A stretch of 64,000 bases of DNA, taken from Kappaphycus alvarezii (Eukaryota; Rhodophyta; Florideophyceae; Gigartinales; Solieriaceae). This document shows, piece by piece, positions 1 to 11,652 of this stretch; position 1 is the stretch's first letter, and each line of letters opens with the position of its first letter. The stretch spans positions 26,471 through 90,470 of the forward strand of contig NADL03000199.1 in NCBI GenBank assembly GCA_002205965.3, given 5' to 3'. The notes below the pieces were generated by a model. It was not told where the DNA came from. It saw nothing but the letters and a program-made list of their open reading frames with translations, and did no database searches. Both the position numbers and the translations under genes were made by a program.

Positions 1-3000
1 CAGTGCCCGTCCGAATGACTACGGAGGTAATGCTAGACAGCTGCACTGTACGAACTGCGGTCAATCTGTTCACACCGCTGACAGATGCTGGGGCAAAGAT
101 GTGAACGGTAAGCGCCCGGAAGCCGAGGGGCTATCGCCACCTGGGTCTCGTAGCGGCAGAGCATCTAATAGTCAGAAAAAAGATCAGCAGGCGTTCGTAG
201 GTGCAAATGTATTTGATTCGACTTATTCCCATCCTCCAGCTGATAGTGAGGACAGCATAGATGAGAGTGAAATCGTTTGCCTAATGTCACGAATTAAACA
301 GGCCGGAATTTCGGCCGGAACTTCCTCCTGGTACGCGGATTCGGCATGTACTTCCCATATGACATACGATAGGAGTGTTTTCACGAGATAACCGAATTCT
401 CTGCAGCTTCAGTCGAAATGGGAACTAAAGCCCGGGCTAGGATTGCTGGGCGAGGTGACGTGGAGCTGACCCTACTAGTGGATGGTTGTCGAAAGCGGTG
501 CATTCTGCGAGATGTTGTTCACGTTCCTACTTTCGAATACTCTCTCATTTCTGTAGGCAAAGCGGACATAGAAGGGATCAAAACTGTATTTGAGAACAAA
601 TCTATGCAGATGACAAAGAATGGGAAAGTTGTGGCAACTGGAAAAATGCTGTGCGATAGCCTTCTTTATGCCATCGAAATAGTCCAAAGATACCGAATGA
701 TACCTTGTACTCTGCGAAAGTCACCACACTCTCAACATGGCACGAGAGAATGGCTCATGTAAGCAAAGAGGGCATTGCATCCATGGTACGGAACAATGTT
801 GTAGACGGCTGCAGATCAGTGGCTCGAGTGCATCTGAAGTATGCACATCATGCGTTCATGGAAAGGCTCATCGTTCTGCAGTGCCGAAGAAACGTACGAG
901 TGGTAGAGCTGAAGCAATATTAGATCTTGTTCACAGTGACGTTTGTGGACCCATGGAGGTTTCTTCAGTTGGAGGAGCACGCTACTTTGTGACTTTCACG
1001 GACGATCACTCCTCCTGGGTTACCGTCTACATGATGCAGCGAAAATCAGAGGTCTTTGATAAATATAAACTGTTCCAAGCTCGTAGCGAAGCCCATACTG
1101 GGCGCCGCATTGGTATCTTTCGTTCAGATCGAGGTGGAGAATATGTACTGCATTCAAGGACTATCTTGCTGCGTGCGGAACAAAACATGAGCTTAGTGCA
1201 GTGGAGTCACCTGAACAGAATGGTGTTTCTGAGCGGCTGAACCGAACTCTGATGGATCTGGTTCGGTCAATGCTACATGCAAAGAGTCTGCCAAAACAGT
1301 TCTGGGCCGAAGCTCTGGCGACTGCTGTATACATTCGAAACAGAGTTACAACTCGCGCACTTCCAAGCCACACGACCCCGCATCATATCTGGTACGGGCG
1401 CAAGCCCAATTTTCGCACCTTCGTACGTTCGGAAGTAAATGTTGGTACACCATCCCGGCAAGCCAGTTGAGTAAGCTCGACTACCGAGCACGGGAAGCAA
1501 TTATGCTTGGATATGCGGAAGCAGCAAAGCTTACAAACTGTGGGATCCTGAATTACACAAGGTAGTTGTTTCCAGAGATGTCAGATTCAGTGAGAGCGAA
1601 ACCTGCACTCCGAAATAAATGAAAACGAATCAGATGAGCGTCTTGCAATTAGCTCTGATGAGGATCTTGTAGGTCTCGGCGCTGAACAGGATGATCAAGT
1701 CCGGCTTCCTACACTGGACACAGCCGAGATGGCTACAGCTTCGAGACAAGATATTCAGGGACAAAGCGATGACCAGGCTAATGCTGGAAACGACCCGACG
1801 GTCGCCGAAAACGTTGGTACTGATAACGAAAGCCCTGAGCCCCTGATGTAACTGTAGCTCCACGGAGATCTGAAAGGATTCGAAGGGCCCGAAATGCTTG
1901 GTGGAGGTCCAATATATCCTTGACACCTAATGACACGGCCTCGTCACAAATGTTGTCAACATCTCGTACCGAGACGCGGCGACAGGCCCGGACGCAGATC
2001 AAATATTCTTACTCCAAAATGGGTGTTGGCAATAAAAGATGCCCAGGACTCCAACGGTGGCTTTTCTCGAAAATCGAAGGCGCGTCTTGTCGCTCGTGGA
2101 TTCCAACAGGTCAAAGGGGTAGATTATCATGAAACGTACGCCCCTGTCGTGAAGCTCACGTCAATTCGGGTGCTTTTGGCACTTGTTGCGCATCAGGATC
2201 TGGAGCTGCATCAAATGGACGTCAAGACGGCATTTCTGAACGGTGATGTGGAAGAGGACGTATACATGGAGCAGCCGGATGGGTTTAAAACACCTCGAAA
2301 CCGATCATGTCTGCAAGTTTCTGAAGCCTTGTATGGTTTGAAACAGGCACATAGGCGGTGGCACCAGAAAATCGATGATTTCTTGTTGATGGGCTCAAGT
2401 TCAAAAGTAGCACTAATGATCCCTGTGTCTATGTAAAATTTGACCCAACCTCCGACTCAATCATGATTATCCTCCTGTATGTTGATGACTTGCTGCTTGC
2501 AGGAAACAACGTGGAGGCTATTGCATGGATGAAGGGGGAGCTGAACCGCCGTTTTGAAATGAAAGATTTGGGAGAGGTGAAAATGGTTGTTGGCCTTGAA
2601 ATTTCTCGCCGGAGATCCAGACGCTCCTTGTGTTTATCCCAGCCACGGTTTGTAGACAGCGTTCTAGAGCGATTTGGAATGCAGAATTGTAGACCTGTTC
2701 CAACTCCTATGAATATTAACACTGACGAGTTGAACATGGATCGGTCGGGACATACGGGTAATGATGCTCGGACAAATGCTCCATACAGGAGCGCTATTGG
2801 AGCTCTCATGTATTTGTCTGTTGGAACACGACCTGATATCTTATGCGGTGGCAAACTTGCACGTTTTGCGAAGAACCAAGAGAGAAGCATTGGTTAGCAG
2901 TAAAAAGAGTGTTAAGGTATCTTGCTGGGACCAAATATTTAGGTCTTGTGTTCCAAGGGAATGCTGAGCTGGGCTTGTCTGCATATTGTGACTCGGATTG

Positions 3001-3482
3001 GGCCGGAGATGTGTCCGATCGCAAATCGACGAGTGGTTTCGTGTTTCGTATGGCTGGAAGTGGGGTAAGTTGGTGCTCGCGAAAGCAAACGGTTGTCGCA
3101 GCTTCGTCATGTGAGGCCGAATACATTTCGTTAACTGCAGCAAGTAAAGAGGCAATATGGCTGAGACGTGTCGTTCGGGATATCCTTGAAACCTGGACAT
3201 CGCTGGGCGTGAAAGCACTTGGAATTGATCATGCTACTACAATACAGCGATAACCAGGGGGCTATGGAGCTCGCTCGAAACGAAAGCACCAACAGACGCA
3301 ACAAGCACATTGATATTGCATACCACTTTGTAAGAGATGCAGTTGTGCGTAAAGAGGTGGATTTGGTGTACGTGCCAACAAGTGAAAATGTTGCTGACGC
3401 CTTGACGAAACCACTAGGGCGAGTTCAGATGACAAAACTTGTTAGAATGATTGTAATGGTAGGAAGGGGGAGCATAAATTAA
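1..3482 (+). pseudogene. pol: A1 gag (nucleocapsid end) and pol, multiply frameshifted
   Basis: The window opens inside gag, just before a CCHC zinc knuckle (about 46-95). Protease motif SWYADSACTSHM is at about 326-361, with DSA rather than the usual DSG. Pre-integrase HERMAH is near 738-755. The integrase core shows HSDVCG, RSDRGGEY (about 1125) and SPEQNG-SERLN (about 1207). Reverse transcriptase shows HQMDVKTAFLNG (about 2209) and YVDD (about 2478). RNase H runs about 2980-3430 and ends in ADALTKPLG. The frame changes at least eight times, for example by a 2-base loss near 390 and indels near 690, 765, 1150 and 1420. No full polyprotein can be made as sequenced. Its 3' half matches A5 more closely than A2 or A3. 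Confidence 0.9.
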
Positions 3483-3501
3483 TCTAAAAAAAACAATGTG
3501 A

Positions 3502-3510
3502 TCGAGGGGG
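3502..3510 (+). promoter_or_regulatory. Polypurine tract of A1
   Basis: TCGAGGGGG directly abuts the TGTTG start of the LTR. Equivalent tracts precede the other LTRs: 10408-10416, 17245-17254, 26267-26275, 29299-29306, 35724-35733 and 49694-49703. In copia-type elements this tract primes plus-strand DNA synthesis. The position is diagnostic and fixes the LTR start. Confidence 0.8.
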
Positions 3511-3870
3511 TGTTGAAAAAGTGATAGAATGCATGCGATCCCATGGTTTTTAGTTGCCACCTGGACACGTGTACACTTGTAGCATGAAATGCGAGTTGCA
3601 CCCTTCTTCGGTGGCCACCTATGACGTGTAAAATGGGCCAAACCGAAAGTTGCCTGGGACGAAAGCCCATTTTCGGGCAACTCAAAATCACGGCGCATTT
3701 TGCCATTTTTCAAAGCACTTGGTATTCTGCCCTCTGATTGGCTGCTAGATACGCCTCCATACCCTCATATCGCTACAAGTGGCGATATCTGAGCTGATCA
3801 TTGTGGAGCATTCTGACACTTGGCATGTTATGGTTGGTTGATGGTTTGTCTCTCTTCTAGGCTCAAATAC

Positions 3871-3980
3871 TGTACACAGTGTGGCATACGTGTACTGTCT
3901 CCTAGGTGGCATACGTGTACTGTCTCCTCTCTGTCGTACGTGTACATTATTATGGTGTCGTACGTGTACAAGTAAACAGT
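3871..3980 (+). promoter_or_regulatory. ACGTGTAC box cluster in lineage A U3
   Basis: Two units of a roughly 24-bp repeat containing GGCATACGTGTACTGTCTCC are followed by two further TCGTACGTGTAC boxes. The ACGTG core resembles bZIP/bHLH binding sites, so these are enhancer candidates. The cognate LTR at 29307 carries three of the 24-bp units instead of two (29680-29770), so copy number changes. Function is inferred only. Confidence 0.4.
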
Positions 3981-4543
3981 GGTTTCTATATTTATCCTAT
4001 AGTTGCCTGGACTGGCTGCATACGGCTTACACTATACTCATTATACTGGCTGCGTACAAATCACTCTTGCACAAGTATGCAGCCAAGTATGTTGATGCAG
4101 CCACGTTGCTTCTACAGTATTGCACGTATGGCACGTAAGGCTTAATTCACGTTGAACGGCCTGCATGAGATTTACGTACTGTTACGTAGCAAAGTGAGAC
4201 AAGCCGCCGAAAATTGTTTTCTCTCTCATGATATATTAAGTTCCCGCCTTTGGGTTCTGTTACAGGCGAGAGATTACAGTTGCATAGGCGGGTACGTAAG
4301 GCATAATTCACAGGGTTGACTGTTTATTATATGTTTACGTAACAGAACGTGCATGGCTAGCATGAACGTAATGTTACTCACGTTTTGAATATTGGTAATT
4401 ATGAATTTCCCGCGCATGCAAATGAGGATTCTGAGGCATCTTGGCTTGGGTAGGCTATAGGATCAACAAAGATAGTACTGCAAATGTAGATTTTGCTACT
4501 TTCATTTTGCTTTCACAAAGCCGAAGTGAGTACCGGCAAACAG

Positions 4544-4549
4544 TATATA
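4544..4549 (+). promoter_or_regulatory. Candidate TATA box of lineage A LTR
   Basis: TATATA within CAGTATATAG, 178 bp before the LTR end and conserved in all A LTRs (11455, 18265 and 30369 regions). The position suits a U3/R boundary promoter. No transcript data support it. Confidence 0.35.
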
Positions 4550-4726
4550 GTTGTAGTCTAATAGCTCATCCAAGTAAAGAAGAGGTACGGACTTGCCTTT
4601 GATTTCAACACCAACCTCACCCTTGCCGTTCTATCTCCTTTCTGTTTCCTTTCTCCACCTGCACTCTTCCTACATTCCTTTTCATTCTCTCTCCTCATCC
4701 CTCACCATCCCCTGTTTCTTCTATCA

Positions 4727-4740
4727 GGTTATGGGCCCAG
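4727..4740 (+). promoter_or_regulatory. Primer binding site, half-tRNA initiator Met type
   Basis: GGTTATGGGCCCAG follows the LTR CA end with no gap. Drosophila copia has the same sequence here and primes reverse transcription from a cleaved half of initiator tRNA-Met, pairing with its anticodon arm instead of its 3' end. The tract contains CAT complement ATG in the anticodon position. It sets the 5' boundary of the A2 internal region. Confidence 0.85.
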
Positions 4741-4896
4741 CCCACGCTACCGCTCTTTCCGCTTGATCCGTTCAACCGTTGACGTTGACGTTGAGGTAAT
4801 TGCTTTTCTGTGTTGTTGGTGCTGTTGGTGTTGTCACTTGTTGCTTCTTGGTTATTGTTGTTGGGTTCTTGTCGTTGTTGGGACCATTTGGTGATT

Positions 4897-5185
4897 GTCA
4901 AGCACTCTGTGTGTGGATCCTGAGTGTTTTTGTGGTTATCATTGTGTGTTGTTGGAATCTTTTGTTTGTGAGAACCATTCTAAGGCTGTCAAGCACTCTG
5001 TGTTGGATCCTGAGTGTTTTTGTGGTTATTATTGTGTGTTAGACTAGAGCATTCATTGCTTGTGCTCTACTGCTGTTGAGACCATTTTGTGTTGTCAAGC
5101 ACTCTGTGTGAGGATCCTGAGTGCTTTGTGGTGTCATTGCTCTGGTCATTGTTTGTTGGTTTGGTTTTCTGTCTCTTTTGTGGTG
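4897..5185 (+). repeat. Three-copy leader repeat, about 90-106 bp units
   Basis: GTCAAGCACTCTGTGTG begins units at 4897, 4988 and 5094. Each continues with GGATCCTGAGTG and a GT-rich run. The same three units recur in the other A leaders (11813-12100, 18607-18880, 30727-31010). The GT-rich composition argues against coding. Confidence 0.7.
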
Positions 5186-6160
5186 GTCGTGGTCATTCGG
5201 CAATTGTCAGCTCGAGTTTATTGTTTGGAAATATTGGCCTTGTTTTTGAGGAGAATCTAGGCCTGGTTGTTGATACCCCTTGCACTCTTGGAAAGCCTTC
5301 ACGGCAACGGAAAAGAGAAGACAGAGTGCCGGGGGTCCGCCCAAGTTTTCCGAATCTCTTGCCGAATCGTGGTCCTGGCAATCGGTTTTGTGATCCTCTC
5401 ACCGGCTGTACTCTTTTGAGAACAGTGCCTTTGTGTAACGCGAGTTGGACGGACCGTACCATACAAACCCACGCGGTTGATAACGCGAGTTATCAGAAGT
5501 CGTAAGACTGAACCGATTCCGGTGGGAATCACGGTGTACCAGCCGAGTCGGTCCGTTGCAGTGGCCCTTTTGCGCGCCGGCGGGACAGAGACGCTCCTCG
5601 CTTGAACGATCGATACGTACGCGAAACACCATCGCCCGTGGTCGGAGAGGGAACGACTGTCTTCTAATTCCTTACTCTGGTAGCATACCGGGTACTAGTG
5701 TTCTGCACTTGTATTTTGGTACCTGCTGGCTATACTTCTGTTGAGGTATAGATACGTGCTGTGCACGGAAGGACGAGGCTCATTGGTGACCTTGAGTGCT
5801 TTCACACGAGTACGACGGAAGTCAAGCAACACAGTCCGGAAGGAAACGCGCCTGAGTTAGTACGGAAAGACTGTGATTGTGGTAAGACGCCCTTTGCTGC
5901 GGGGACCTTTCGGGCTAGTGGCTGAAAATTCCTGGCCGTCTACAGGTAAAAGTTGCTGTGCTTACTCGTGGCACACGGATCGCGCTCAAAGTTGAAAGAC
6001 CAGCACTGGCCGATATACAGGGGTAGCGCCCTAAGGCACAAATAAAGAGGTGGTAAGAGGTAAAGAGGAGGAAAACTAAAGAGGTAAAGAGTTGGAAATT
6101 AAACACCACGTGTCTTTGAGTAAACGCTGCAAACTTCTTATAGGGAAAGGCTTGCCGTGA

Positions 6161-6185
6161 CAAGCGACTATCGGTCGCCGGCTTG
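6161..6185 (+). other. Conserved leader hairpin upstream of A2 gag
   Basis: CAAG-CGAC, loop TATCG, GTCG, bulge CCGG, CTTG. The same structure in lineage B is CAAG-GGAC / GTCC-CTTG, so the pair next to CAAG is C-G in A and G-C in B. The surrounding block (TTCTTATAG to GAACAGA, about 70 nt) is also shared. It lies 89 nt before the gag ATG. A packaging, dimerisation or translation role is inferred. Confidence 0.65.
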
Positions 6186-6273
6186 GGATACCTGAACAGA
6201 GGACTTTGCATACTCACTGCATACGTGGTAATAGAGGTTTCAGATACAAAGGGTCTTGGATAAGAACGTAGTC

Positions 6274-7045
6274 ATGGACGATCGCGGAGGCGGAGTTCGA
6301 ATTGAAAAGCTCACCAACAATAATTTCCATGTTTGGAAGCAGAAGGTGCAGCTTCTTCTCGCCCTCCGGGAGCTTGATGACTACATTGTGGATGACCGCC
6401 TGAAGAATCCGATGACGGGGCTTTCAAATCATGGACTCGGGCCGACCGCAAAGCACGGGCGCTCATCGGTTGTCCCTTTCTGATGAGCACCTTGAGCATG
6501 TGCGCGCTGCGGCAACTGCAAAGGAGATGTGGACTATTATTCTCAACACGTTTGAAAGGCACACACTCCTCAATAAGCTTGCGGCTCGACGCCGCTTTTA
6601 CACCGCGGCTATGGACGGTAACGAGAGAGTTTTGCAGTATGTTAACCGTGTGACGCAGCTAGCAGCGACCCTGAAATCCATGGATGTGACTATTGATGAC
6701 AAAGAGATAGCCATGGCTGTGCTTAATGGATTGCCACCTCGGTTCGACAATCTCATCGTTGCCTTGGATGCGCTCGGAAATGAGGACAGGGTGTTTACTT
6801 TGGAATTTGTGAAGAGCCGGTTGTTGCAGGAAGAGGAGCGTGCTCAAATGAGAGAGTCAAAAGGTACAAAATCCAATGCGGCGCTCATATCCAGTGCCCG
6901 TCCGAATGACTACGGAGGTAATGCTAGACAGCTGCACTGTACGAACTGCGGTCATTCCGGTCATACGGCTGACAGATGCTGGGGCAAAGATGTGAACGGT
7001 AAGCGCCCGGAAGCTCCAGGGGCTATCGTCACCTGGGTCTCGTAG
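6274..7045 (+). pseudogene. gag: A2 gag, one frameshift
   Basis: ATG at 6274 begins MDDRGGGVRIEKL, the copia Gag N-terminal domain. The NFHVWKQKVQLLLAL segment is followed by a UBN2-type capsid region. The frame is lost between about 6395 and 6480 (deletion near GATGACCGCC relative to A3) and resumes to 7045. The zinc knuckle CTNCGHSGHTADRC (about 6937-6978) is intact CX2CX4HX4C. After the knuckle the frame ends prematurely at 7045, where A1 stays open into protease. The start was chosen because every A copy shares this ATG and no in-frame ATG lies upstream. Confidence 0.85.
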
Positions 7046-10000
7046 CGGCAGAGCATCTAATAGTCAGAAAAGAATCAGCAGGCGTTCGTAGGTGCAAATG
7101 TATTTGATTCGACTTATTCCCATTCTCCAGCTGATAGTGAGGACAGCATAGATGAAAGTGAATTTGTTTGCCTAATGTCACGAATTAAACAGGCCGGGAT
7201 TTCGGCCGGAACTTCCTCCTGATACGCAGATTCGGCATGTACTTCCCATATGACATACGATAGGAGTGTTTTCACGAGTTATACCGAATTCTCTGCAGCT
7301 TCAGTCGAAATGGGAACTAAAGCCCGGGCTAGGATTGCTGGGCGAGGTGACGTGGAGCTGACCCTACTAGTGGATGGTTTCGAAAGCGGTGCATTCTGCG
7401 AGATGTTGTTCACGTTCCTACTTTCGAATACTCTCTCATTTCTGTAGGCAAAGCGGACATAGAAGGGATCAAAACTGTATTTGAGAACAAATCTATGCAG
7501 ATGACAAAGAATGGGAAAGTTGTGGCAACTGGAAAAATGCTGTGCGATAGCCTTCTTTATGCCATCGAAATAGTCCAGAAGATACCGAATGATACCTTTT
7601 ACTCTGCGAATGTCACCACACTCTCAACATGGCACGAGAGAATGGCTCATGTAAGCAAAGAGGGCATTGCATCCATGGTACGGAACAATGTTGTAGACGG
7701 CGTGCAGATCAGTGGCTCGAGTGCATCTGAAGTATGCACATCATGCGTTCATGGAAAGGCTCATCGTTCTGCAGTGCCGAAGAAACGTACGAGTGGTAGA
7801 GCTGAAGCAATATTAGATCTTGTTCACAGTGACGTTTGTGGACCCATGGAGGTTTCTTCAGTTGGAGGAGCACGCTACTTTGTGACTTTCACGGACGATC
7901 ACTCCTCCTGGGTTACCGTCTACATGATGCAGCGAAACAGAGGTCTTTGATAAATATAAACTGTTCCAAGCTCGTAGCGAAGCCCATACTGGGCGCCGCA
8001 TTGGTATCTTTCGTTCAGATCGAGGTGGAGAATATGTCCACTGCATTCAAGGACTATCTTGCTGCGTGCGGAACAAAACATGAGCTTAGTGCAGTGGAGT
8101 CACCTGAACAGAATGGTGTTTCTGAGCGGCTGAACCGAACTCTGATGGATCTGGTTCGGTCAATGCTACATGCAAAGAGTCTGCCAAAACAGTTCTGGGC
8201 CGAAGCTCTGGCGACTGCTGTATACATTCGAAACAGAGTTACAACTCGCGCACTTCCAAGCCACACGACCCCGCATCATCATATCTGGTACGGGCGCAAG
8301 CCCAATTTGTCGCACCTTCGTACGTTCGGAAGTAAATGTTGGTACACCATCCCGGCAAGCCAGTTGAGTAAGCTCGACTACCGAGCACGGGAAGCAATTA
8401 TGCTTGGATATGCGGAAGCCAGCAAAGCTTACAAACTGTGGGATCCTGAATTACACAAGGTAGTTGTTTCCAGAGATGTCAGATTCAGTGAGAGCGAAAC
8501 CTGCCTCCGAAATAAATGAAAACGAATCAGATGAGCGTCTTGCAATTAGCTCTGATGAGGATCTTGTAGGTTCGGCGTTGAACAGGATGATCAAGTCCGG
8601 CTTCCTACACTGGACACAGCCGAGATGGCTACAGCTTCGAGACAAGATATTCAGGGACAAAGCGATGACCAGGCTAATGCTGGAAACGACCCGACGGTCG
8701 CCGAAAACGTTGGTACTGATAACGAAAGCCCTGAGCCTTCTGATGTAACTGTAGCTCCACGGAGATCTGAAAGGATTCGAAGGGCCCCAAATGCTTGGTG
8801 GAGGTCCAATATATCCTTGACACCTAATGACACGGCCTCGTCACAAATGTTGTCAACATCTCGTACCGAGACGCGGCGACAGGCCCGGACGCAGATCAAA
8901 TATTCTTACTCCAAAATGGGTGTTGGCAATAAAAGATGCCCAGGACTCCAACGGTGGCTTTTCTCGAAAATCGAAGGCGCGTCTTGTCGCTCGTGGATTC
9001 CAACAGGTCAAAGGGTAGATTATCATGAAACGTACGCCCCTGTCGTGAAGCTCACGTCAATTCGGGTGCTTTTGGCACTTGTTGCGCATCAGGATCTGGA
9101 GCTGCATCAAATGGACGTCAAGACGGCATTTCTGAACGGTGATGTGGAAGAGGACGTATACATGGAGCAGCCGGATGGGTTTAAAGACACCTCGAAACCG
9201 AATCATGTCTGCAAGTTTCTGAAGGCCTTGTATGGTTTGAAACAGGCACATAGGCGGTGGCACCAGAAAATCGATGACTTTCTTGTTGATGGGCTCAAGT
9301 TCAAAAGTAGCACTAATGATCCCTGTGTCTATGTAAAATTTGACCCAACCTCCGACTAAATCATGATTATCGTCCTGTATGTCGATGACTTGCTGCTTGC
9401 AGGAAACAACGTGGAGGCTATTGCATGGATGGAGGGGGAGCTGAACCGCTGTTTTGAAATGAAAGATTTGGGAGAGGTGAAAATGGTTGTTGGCCTTGAA
9501 ATTTCTCGCCGAAGATCCAGACGCTCCTTGTGTTTATGCCAGCCACGGTTTGTAGGCAGCGTTCTAGAGCGATTTCGAATGCAGAATTGTAGACCTGTTC
9601 CAACTCCTATGAATATTAACACTGACGAGTTGAACATGGATCGGTCGGGATATACGGGTAATGATGCTCGGACAGATGCTCCATACAGGATCGCTATTGG
9701 AGCTCTCATGTATTTGTCTGTTGGAACACGACCTGGTATATCTTATGCGGTGGGCAAACTTGCACGTTTTTGCGAAGAACCAAGAGAGAAGCATTGGTTA
9801 GCAGTAAAAAGAGTGTTAAGGTATCTTGCTGGGACCAAATTTAGGTCTTGTGTTCCAAGGAATGCTGAGCTGGGCTTGTCTGCATATTGTGACTCGGATT
9901 GGGCCGGAGATGTGTCCGATCGCAAATCGACGAGTGGTTTCGTGTTTCGTATGGCTGGAAGTGGGGTAAGTTGGTGCTCGCGAAAGCAAACGGTTGTCGC

Positions 10001-10380
10001 AGCTTCGTCATGTGAGGCCGAATACATTTCGTTAACTGCAGCAAGTAAAGAGGCAATATGGCTGAGACGTGTCGTTCGGGATATCCTTGAAACCTGGACA
10101 TCGCTGGGCGTGAAAGCACTTGGAATTGATCATGCTACTACAATATACAGCGATAACCAGGGGGCTATGGAGCTCGCTCGAAACGAAAGCACCAACAGAC
10201 GCAACAAGCACATTGATATTGCATACCACTTTGTAAGAGATGCAGTTGTGCGTAAAGAGGTGGATTTGGTGTACGTGCCAACAAGTGAAAATGTTGCTGA
10301 CGCCTTGACGAAACCACTAGGCGAGTTCAGATGACAAAACTTGTTAGAATGATTGTAATGGTAGGAAGGGGGAGCATAAA
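7046..10380 (+). pseudogene. pol: A2 pol, broken by frameshifts and stops
   Basis: The protease Trp codon is TGA (about 7219) before ADSACTSHMT. The integrase zinc part (HERMAH, CTSC near 7735-7750) and the DDE core through about 8130 are readable in two frames. RT carries HQMDVKTAFLNG (about 9104). At 9357-9359 a Ser codon is TAA, a stop shared with A3. The remainder, 9363-10334, is open for 323 codons. It holds YVDD (9378-9389) and a full RNase H set: CDSDWAGD, CEAEY, YSDNQGA and NRRNKHIDIAYHF. The last codons shift at ADALTKPLG. Confidence 0.88.
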
Positions 10381-10416
10381 TTAATCTAAAAAAAAACCAA
10401 TGTGATCGAGGGGGAG

Positions 10417-11639
10417 TGTTGAAAAAGTGATAGAATGCATGCGATCCCATGGTTTTTAGTTGCCACCTGGACACGTGTACACTTGTAGCATGAAAATGCG
10501 AGTTGCACCCTTCTTCGGTGGCACACCTATGACACGTGTAAAATGGGCCAAACCGAAAGTTGCCTGGGACGAAAGCCCATTTTCGGCCAACTCAAAATCA
10601 CGGCGCATTTTGCCATTTTTCAAAGCACTTGGTATTCTGCCCTCTGATTGGCTGCTAGATACGCCTCCATACCCTCATATCGCTACAAGTGGCGATATCT
10701 GAGCTGATCATTGTGGAGCATTCTGACACTTGGCATGTTATGGTTGGTTGATGGTTTGTCTCTCTTCTAGGCTCAAATACTGTACACAGTGTGGCATACG
10801 TGTACTGTCTCCTAGGTGGCATACGTGTACTGTCTCCTCTCTGTCGTACGTGTACATTATTATGGTGTCGTACGTGTACAAGTAACAGTGGTTTCTATAT
10901 TTATCCTATAGTTGCCTGGACTGGCTGCATACGGCTTACACTATACTCATTATACTGGCTGCGTACAAATCACTCTTGCACAAGTATGCAGCCAAAGTAT
11001 GTTGATGCAGCCACGTTGCTTCTACAGTATTGCACGTATGGCACGTAAGGCTTAATTCACGTTGAACGGCCTGCATGAGATTTACGTACTGTTACGTAGC
11101 AAAGTGAGACAAGCCCGCCGAAAATTGTTTTCTACTCTCATGATATATTAGTTCCCGCCTTTGGGTTTTGTTACAGGCGAGAGATTACAGTTGCATAGGC
11201 GGGTACGTAAGGCATAATTCACAGGGTTGACTGTTTATTATATGTTTACGTAACAGAACGTGCATGGCTAGCATGAACGTAATGTTACTCACGTTTTGAA
11301 TATTGGTAATTATGAATTTCCCGCGCATGCAAATGAGGGATTCTGAGGCATCTTGGCTTGGGTAGGCTATAGGATCAACAAAGATAGTACTGCAAATGTA
11401 GATTTTGCTACTTTCATTTTGCTTTCACAAAGCCGAAGTGAGTACCGGCAAACAGTATATAGTTGTAGTCTAATAGCTCATCCAAGTAAAGAAGAGGTAC
11501 GGACTTGCCTTTGATTTCAACACCAACCTCACCCTTGCCGTTCTATCTCCTTTCTGTTTCCTTTCTCCACCTGCACTCTTCCCTACATTCCTTTTCATTC
11601 TCTCTCCTCATCCCTCACCATCCCCTGTTTCTTCTATCA
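10417..11639 (+). repeat. Lineage A LTR (1223 bp) between A2 and A3
   Basis: Starts TGTTGAAAAAG after CGAGGGGGAG and ends CTATCA. It is nearly identical to 3511-4726, and most differences are single-base indels. It carries the same hairpin, ACGTG boxes and TATATA. It is shared by two internal regions, so it cannot be assigned to one insertion. Confidence 0.9.
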
Positions 11640-11652
11640 GGTTATGGCCCAG
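11640..11652 (+). promoter_or_regulatory. Primer binding site of A3 (one G short)
   Basis: GGTTATGGCCCAG, the initiator tRNA-Met half-tRNA site with one G missing from the GGG run. It directly follows the LTR end. Confidence 0.8.

Larger units (their letters stand above)
3511..4726 (+). repeat. Lineage A LTR (1216 bp) between A1 and A2
   Basis: Starts TGTTGAAAAAG after the polypurine tract and ends CTATCA before the primer binding site. Copies of the same LTR lie at 10417, 17255 and 29307, with a broken copy at 35734. U3 holds a palindromic ATATCGC/GCGATAT hairpin (3767-3788), a cluster of ACGTGTAC boxes (3871-3980), repeated GGCTGCAT-like words (4013-4110) and a TATATA box (4544). The last 150 bp are CT-rich. 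Confidence 0.9.
4741..6273 (+). other. A2 leader (1.5 kb between primer site and gag)
   Basis: This long leader is conserved in A3, A4 and A6. It contains: a possible 5' splice site GAG/GTAATTG near 4795; three diverged roughly 90-bp repeats (4897-5185); and an open frame ending at 5505 that ends at the same place in the other copies (12423, 19207, 31333), with a Cys-rich C-terminal part and no clear ATG. Downstream are a purine-rich tract (6042-6096) and a hairpin (6161-6185). I could not recognise the lineage-B zinc-finger protein here. Function may be packaging, splicing or translation control. Confidence 0.6.

Noticed and set aside
4740-6250. tRNA or other structured RNA gene in the A leader
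   Set aside because: No cloverleaf or box A/B pattern could be made out; the clear structure is the short hairpin at 6161-6185.
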